A program made the translations under genes and the position numbers. The notes below the pieces were generated by a model. It did not search any database. It saw only the letters and a program-made list of their open reading frames with translations, and had not been told where the DNA came from. A stretch of 64,000 nucleotides of DNA from NCBI GenBank assembly GCA_963931865.1, contig OZ007509.1, positions 7,615,131 through 7,679,130 of the forward strand. Reading direction: 5' to 3'. Positions 59,301-64,000 of this stretch are shown here, in pieces; the stretch's first letter is position 1; the number at the start of each line of letters is the position of its first letter. The DNA comes from Axinella damicornis (Eukaryota > Porifera > Demospongiae > Axinellida > Axinellidae).

Positions 59301-62300
59301 AAAACCAATGGAATGTTTGTACAAGACAGAATTTAAGTCAGAGTATGAACCGCTACTGAGCTATGGAAACCCTTCAGTGACTTTTATATATAAGTTTGCA
59401 AAGCCTTGGTCATTGCAGGACCAGGTGTGAGGCCCTCACGATAAGCCTTCATGGTCTCCGTGGTCTTCCTGAAGAACTTTCTGATCATTGTTCAGAGATT
59501 GATCAATGATTGCTTGCACACCTGCAAAAGTATAGTCGCAGTGGCTCCGGGTGTAGCGCTTTGAGTGACACCAGCAGGACTCAATAGGGCAGTGGAATTT
59601 TGGGATGAAAATTGCACAATGGCCACGAGAGCTAACAAGTTTCTCAACCTTGGTCTTCTCGTACTTGAAGTCTGACATCTCTCCCAGAGCTTCCCGCATA
59701 TTTTCAGCTTTCATCCCTTTTGTGTTGATACCCCTTTCATGAAGAACTCGTCGCATTCCTTTGACTGTGCCATCGCTAAAAACCATCCTTTGGCTCATGC
59801 CGTTCCATATCGTGTCATGCAGCGTAGTGATGTCGTGCTCCACCTGGGTAAACGTTCATGCGATTAACATTGAGTGCATCATCCGAAAAGGCTGTATGAC
59901 CACTACTTTTGTTGAACAAAAACACGAAGCTGTACAACTCTTTCAGATATCTAATCTCCACGATTCGGATTGTGATACTGTGCTCAACTTGCTTGAGAAA
60001 CTTGTCACTATTTCAATAGCCCTCATATTCAGCCCCAGTGTTGAGTAAACACCTTGCTTCCTTCCACAGCCACAGGTGAGAATCTTTAGCCCTCTCATAC
60101 TCTTCGTCACTTAGTCACCATTATGCTCCTCTATGAAATCACTCACCATTAGCCCTCGTCCCTGGCTTTTAGGCCTGATAGGCTGCCTCCCCTTCTCAGC
60201 CCACATCCACTTCTGGTCATCATTTGAGTGATATGCAGCTTCGTCATGATAGATCAGGACAAGCTTTGGGCGATCAGATGGCTCAGGGGCAGGCTCATCA
60301 CTAACAGGAGGTGGTGGTGCAAGGGTTGACTCCAGTATCTCCAGCTTGCGCAGGTACAGTTTCCAATATTCCACGACATCACTACGCTCGTGACCATCAA
60401 TAAAAACTCCCTTTTTTGTGGATGCTGGTTCAAACCCAAGCTGGAGCAGCCAACGTCGTGCAGTGCAATCAGAAACATATTGCAGAACTTGAGGATGATG
60501 CAATCTAACTTGAGGTAGGAGGACAGAAACCACCCAGGAGCAATAGGTGGCTGCAGTCATGTTAGGGAGACCCTTGACGGATGAATTCGACCTAATCCAG
60601 GTAAGTGCCATCTCTTTGTACTCTTCGTCGTCAATAACAATATAGCGATCTTACTTCCCCCGTTGATACTCACTAAATTCGCCAACATTGGCAATGAAGT
60701 CTCGACGCCATAGTCGGACAGAGTTGGACGTCACTAACACCGAGAACTAGCCCCACTTCTACAGCCGCAGCTGTATTCTTCATGCCAAGCTGTCAAGATC
60801 TGATCCTTCTTGATCTTCCGTCGGCCGTGGAAGCAGCAAGTTTTCATCCACATTGTTTGATGATGATGAAGGTTCCATGCACTGGTAAGAATCCCGATCG
60901 TCTCCGAGTTTCGCTTGGCGCATCATCTCTGCTTGTTCCCGTAGCGAGCACTTACGCTTGCGTGATGGCTTGAACACGGATGCCGATCTCCAGTTGTGCT
61001 CAGGTCTTGAGGCTGTAGAATTGACGAAACGGACAATCCAAAAAAACTTTTACACCTCGTGGTTTAATAATTGGTAACGTGCCACCATGGTAATGTATCC
61101 AGATCAAAGGAAACTCTGCAATCTTATTGGTCAGGGTTAGACATTCCGTATCTCCAGACTGCGTTGCCGGATTCTCACCAAATTTAACATCTGGCATGCC
61201 TGTGGTACGATCTATTTACGTGCCAAAGTATTGCATTTTGAAAAAACTTCCTGCACTGTATATTGAAGTTGCTCTATAGCTATACTATAGATACTAAGGT
61301 CACATGCATCACTAGCCTTGTTCCCAGGCCACACGGCCAGGAAACGAGGCTAGTCTAGTACGGTACACCTGACTACCATTACTGATATATTGATGTACCT
61401 TGATGCCCCCCTACCGTTACTGATATACATGTATTGATGTACCTTGATGCCACCCCCCTTGCATTCACTGCAGATCTGGGACCGCAAAGATCTGAGCTGC
61501 ACCACAGTGCTGCAGGGTCACACTGGGTCGGTGCTGTGCCTGCAGTATGATGAGAGAGTCATCATCACTGGGTCAAGTGATTCCACAATCAGGTACGGTG
61601 TAGTGGGATGGGTGAGGGTATGACACAGGCTGTGTTTCATACCTGGCAATTAGCCCATTACATGGGGTGAGATTACAAATAACTCCATATGGCAGAGACA
61701 AATATAGCAGTCAGTCAACAGACAAAATCCAAACAAAAATGGCACGTTGCCGACCGTATCACAGTCCGACAAAATGGCCCATTGAAAGTGTCCTGCTGCT
61801 CGGGCATCTGAGTGTCCTCTGTTTCCTAGTGCTAACATGAGCTCTAGTAGTCTAGTCATGGTACAGCACCGTAAACGAGGCTACACAGCAAGTCGCCGTT
61901 CGAGAAATGGCCGCGTGCGGAACTTTGATCAGCAAGACCAGATGTTGGCATCGCTGAACATCACAGACAAACATGACCGTGGCCTTGTGGCTCTCCATGA
62001 AATCTATTCGTGCTGGCATGGGTACCGAAATCACGATGTCTCACGTACCTCTGCACTGTGCAAACGAGGGCAAACAAGGAGCTGGTTGTGAGCTACGCTT
62101 TCATTGCACGCTCACTGGTCTAAGCAGCATGTACATGTAGTCACCATCAACTAGTACAGAAATCTGTTCATTGGTGGGCGATAAATGGAAAATCGGTGTC
62201 AGACCATGTCCGATCACTTCTGGAAGTGGTCTGACACATTGTCTGATCACTTTCCAGAAGTTATATCTGTCTCTGGGCCATGGGCATTGCTTATGCCTTG

Positions 62301-62688
62301 ACTGGATGGATGTGTGCTAAAACCAAAGATGCCTGTGGCTTTGTCACCTGATCAGAATGTGATCAGGTGATCACTGGTAGTTTCTTTCAAGGAGGTCATT
62401 CCCACTTCCCAGTGGAGAGTGAAAGCCTGTGAGATCTAGTCACGTATGCTGACGTCTGATAGACAGAAGGCGAGTAGTCGACACATGGAGTTGGTGCCCG
62501 GTCGTAATAATTCTCATTTCGCCTCGACCTGTCCCCGTCCCCGGACGGACATGTGAAGAAAGGGCTTGAGATGCTTTGTTGATTACTGCCTGGGTGGTCG
62601 GGGGGCCCCTAGCTATTGATCATCAGGTTTACCTGTACTGCTAGTCCTTGAGTAAACCCAACACAGATGTCACATCCTGGTTTTAGTT

Positions 62689-62719
<31 letters not shown>

Positions 62720-63637
62720 ACAATGCTACAATATTTTGCATGTGAGAAAACCTTTGTGATTTAGCCAAATTTACAGGTGTTTTGTGATGTTACCTTTGCG
62801 ATTTTTTGCTGAGCCTTTCTCAATCTTAGCCCCTCCCTCAGAAAGTAAAGAAAGATGGCTGTCAACTGTCCTGTATGATTTGGGAGTTCATAAAGAAAAC
62901 CATGGCGATAGCCACCACGGCCATGCTACGTAGCTAGTTATGAATCCAGTCAGCACATTAATTTTTGTGACCCATCTACTGTGGAAATAGGCAACCATGG
63001 CAGAACTATTCCACCTCTCGAAAAGCTAAGAAACAAGGAGAAATGCCATTAACCAGGCTCAGTCCCATCCCATTTCTAAAATTTCCTTGGCCATTCCTAA
63101 CGCTACCACATTCTCTGATAATTTTTTGCCTTAGTGAACAGTCTATACCAGGAAGTGATAGCAGACCCTATCTCTCCTCTCCCCTGTATTGAAGTATGAG
63201 GTTGGTATGATTGGTTGAGGGGATGGTTGAGGAATGGGGTGTGGCTTTTGAGGGAATTGTGGGTGTGACTTTTGGTATGCGTGACTGTTGAAGGAATGGG
63301 GGCATGACTGGATTGGAGTGTGAGATTTGAGGATGGGGTGTCACAGTTGAGGGAATGGGATTTATGGTTGAGGGTACGGGAGGTAGGTGAGGATTGGAGG
63401 GTGGCAACTGTAGCACTGTCCAAGGAACCAGGCCTCATGCAGGATGGAAACATGTCAATCTGGCTGTAATTGATTACACTGCAGAATCTCAGGTACAGTA
63501 CATGTACACTTCCTTCCCTCCTTTCCTGCAGGGTGTGGGATGTGAATGACGGTTCAATGGTGAACACCCTGGTCCACCATTGTGAAGCGGTACTCCACTT
63601 GAGGTTCAACGCCAGCACCATGGTCACTTGCTCCAAG
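50361..63637 (+). CDS. BTRC: Beta-TrCP F-box/WD40 ubiquitin ligase subunit, 5' part (6 exons)
   Basis: Substrate-recognition subunit of an SCF E3 ubiquitin ligase (BTRC/FBXW11 of vertebrates, slimb in flies, lin-23 in worms), which binds phosphodegron proteins such as beta-catenin and IkappaB. Exons: 50361-50697, 55371-55557, 55734-55827, 56177-56314, 61474-61592, 63532-63637, giving 327 residues so far. Residues about 60-112 form the dimerisation domain (Q-R-D-F-I-T at its end). Residues about 115-160 are the F-box ([18 protein letters not shown]). The linker contains [10 protein letters not shown]40 repeats begin in exon 4 ([18 protein letters not shown], then I-W-D), exon 5 and exon 6 ([18 protein letters not shown]). 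An in-frame TAG at 50355-50357 fixes the start. The remaining four or so repeats lie beyond the window. Confidence 0.95.
50884..51372 (+). mobile_element. Dispersed element with two ATG/mini-exon/donor modules, copy 2
   Basis: Matches copy 1 over its whole length (GAGGGGCAACCGCACTCCTG to GCGGCACAATTTTTCC), including both ATGGCG starts and both GGTGAGTTT donors. It lies in beta-TrCP intron 1, on the gene's own strand. Confidence 0.82.
52030..52061. mobile_element. Probable decayed palindromic mini-element
   Basis: TAGCCTCGCCACCAGG and CCTGGGAGCGATGCTA pair imperfectly. Flanks read GTTACTACA and GTTACTAGA with one extra base on the left. It fits the same family but is degraded. Confidence 0.5.
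52125..52244. repeat. Inverted repeat, 38-base arms
   Basis: GTTTGCTGAGATCTTGCAAA and onward at 52125-52162 pairs with 52208-52244 with few mismatches, around a 45-base loop. Confidence 0.8.
52262..52475. repeat. Degenerate tandem repeat
   Basis: Four to five loose copies of a unit of about 45 bp containing CTTCTGGGGCTTCACAGGCA and CCTATGAGTG. Confidence 0.7.
54085..54260 (-). mobile_element. tRNA-Ser-derived SINE, copy 5 (degraded)
   Basis: Contains the GACTGATGGCTTTGCAGCCC, GGGTAGAGCTGAGT and GGATTCAAACC segments of the family with many changes. The head ends early at about 54260. Confidence 0.7.
54999..55033. mobile_element. Palindromic mini-element, 35 bp, with 9-bp target duplication
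   Basis: Starts TAGCCTCGTTCCCAGGCC and ends AATAAGGCTA with decayed inner pairing. Flanks are TTCGTGAGG at 54990-54998 and TCCGTGAGG at 55034-55042, one mismatch. It lies in beta-TrCP intron 1. Confidence 0.72.
55312..55370. repeat. CA microsatellite forming the beta-TrCP exon 2 acceptor
   Basis: About 28 CA units run up to the AG at 55369-55370, directly before exon 2. A short pyrimidine stretch (CTTCCCCCCTTC) precedes the array. Confidence 0.9.
55626..55659. repeat. Poly-G tract (34 G)
   Basis: Uninterrupted G within the 176-bp beta-TrCP intron 2, about 70 bases after the donor. ORFs of poly-Gly or poly-Pro around it are artefacts. Confidence 0.95.
56336..56373. repeat. TG microsatellite after beta-TrCP exon 4
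   Basis: About 18 TG units starting shortly after the GTGTGTGTGC donor region and ending next to the foldback element at 56387. Confidence 0.9.
56387..56924. mobile_element. Foldback element, 538 bp, with 7-bp target duplication
   Basis: Arms start CAAGAGCGCATGATGACATC; the outer 55 or so bases pair almost perfectly and a weaker match continues to about 150 bases (a TAGTACACG segment occurs on both sides). The flanking repeat GTACACC lies at 56380-56386 and 56925-56931. It inserted next to the TG repeat just after beta-TrCP exon 4. Confidence 0.92.
57940..58161 (-). mobile_element. Dispersed element, fragment
   Basis: On the - strand it starts GAGGGGCAATCACACTTCTGG, passes the GTTGCAACTCGC segment and reaches a GTGAGTTTCGGTATGTAGGC donor. 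It carries the outer end and the first module only. Confidence 0.65.
58561..59190. mobile_element. Foldback element with GGACC-repeat ends, 630 bp
   Basis: Starts TGAAAACCCGGACCGGACCG and ends CCAGTCTGGTCCGGGTTTTCA; the arms pair over about 40 bases, including GACCGACC..GAAGT. Each arm is itself a GGACC tandem repeat. No clear target duplication was found. It lies in beta-TrCP intron 4. Confidence 0.75.
59436..60980 (-). pseudogene. Decayed DDE-type transposase
   Basis: Pieces of one transposase lie in order on the - strand within beta-TrCP intron 4. About 60980-60780 has a basic K-R-K-R/S-L-R-E-Q-A start. 60611-60111 contains [11 protein letters not shown] and [13 protein letters not shown]. 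60110-59844 continues with E-Y-E-G-Y and then N-V-N-R-M-N-V. 59843-59436 has [15 protein letters not shown] and Y-T-F-A-G. The H-D-E, D-F-I and I-E..W elements resemble a DDE superfamily endonuclease group common in fungi and some invertebrates; this is recognition by eye. It is broken by an in-frame TGA where the family has Trp (near 60009) and by at least two frame changes between the pieces. No terminal repeats were identified for it. Confidence 0.7.
62690..62719. repeat. Poly-C tract (30 C)
   Basis: Uninterrupted C in beta-TrCP intron 5. Confidence 0.95.
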
Positions 63638-64000
63638 GTACAGTGCACATTTATATGTACATACGTACATGTACTCCTCATATCAAAGACTAATAGAATC
63701 ACTATTTCAAGCACCGAGGCATCTCAGAAAGCCCCAGATGCCTGTCTGTAATTCTGTATCTGTTGTTGAGCTGTTTGTTAGCTCGGGGTGCTACACTGCA
63801 CTGATGAGGCTGAAACTGTTGTATGTACTTGCACTCCGACAGACATCCATTTCTCTTATTGACATGTAGCATAATTATGTAGATAATGATGCCTACAATG
63901 TTTATGCCTGTCCAATCTGTTGCCTGTCTGGTATAGCCTCATTCCCAGGCCCATGCGCCGCTTTCAGTTGCACGAAAGAACGCGGAGGGCCTGGTATGTT

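Noticed and set aside
61313..61354. Further member of the palindromic 9-bp family
   Set aside because: TAGCCTTGTTCCCAGG and its partner are present, but the flanks do not match, so it was not counted.

Overview
This window is animal nuclear DNA: split genes with short GT-AG introns, interspersed SINEs, foldback elements and minisatellites, and clear metazoan proteins (an F-box/WD40 beta-TrCP, a PBDC1 homologue, a giant Calx-beta repeat protein). The dense Calx-beta array, compact introns and general style fit a sponge (demosponge) or another early-branching invertebrate. That assignment is an inference from gene content, not a database match.

Region 1 (1-35,266, + strand): the 3' part of a very large extracellular-type gene. 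I resolve 42 coding exons, about 2,350 residues in the window. Nineteen Calx-beta domains are each split into two exons, an A half of 135-150 nt and a B half of 192-216 nt, and every junction is a phase 1 intron. Domains 7-17 were amplified recently by nested tandem duplication, with family order P P Q R P S Q R P S S. The gene ends in two cysteine-containing Ig-like modules (exons 39-42) and a stop at 35,264-35,266, with no membrane segment. Its introns are full of transposon debris.

Region 2 (36,077-43,443, - strand): a convergent gene for a type I membrane protein, with a signal peptide, a short Ser/Thr-rich ectodomain, one membrane helix and a long charged tail that includes about 25 copies of a hexapeptide rich in T, K, D and A, encoded by an 18-bp minisatellite.

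Region 3 (43,763-47,674, - strand): PBDC1, eight coding exons placed and the first one not found. A small two-exon reading frame of unknown function lies on the opposite strand inside one of its introns.

Region 4 (50,361-64,000, + strand): the 5' two-thirds of beta-TrCP (BTRC/FBXW11/slimb type), with the dimerisation domain, F-box and first three WD40 repeats over six exons; the rest lies beyond the window. Its 5.2-kb fourth intron holds a long foldback element and a dead DDE transposase.

The most unusual content is the mobile DNA. One family of nearly pure palindromes (34-112 bp, ends TAGYCTCG..CGAGRCTA) has 9-bp target duplications at eight places. A second foldback family (54-565 bp, ends CARGAGYGCATRAG) has 7-bp target duplications at four places. 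There is a tRNA-Ser-derived SINE family (five copies), and a dispersed element that carries two start-codon/mini-exon/splice-donor modules. The recent exon duplications give filled and empty paralogous sites, so several insertions can be ordered in time.
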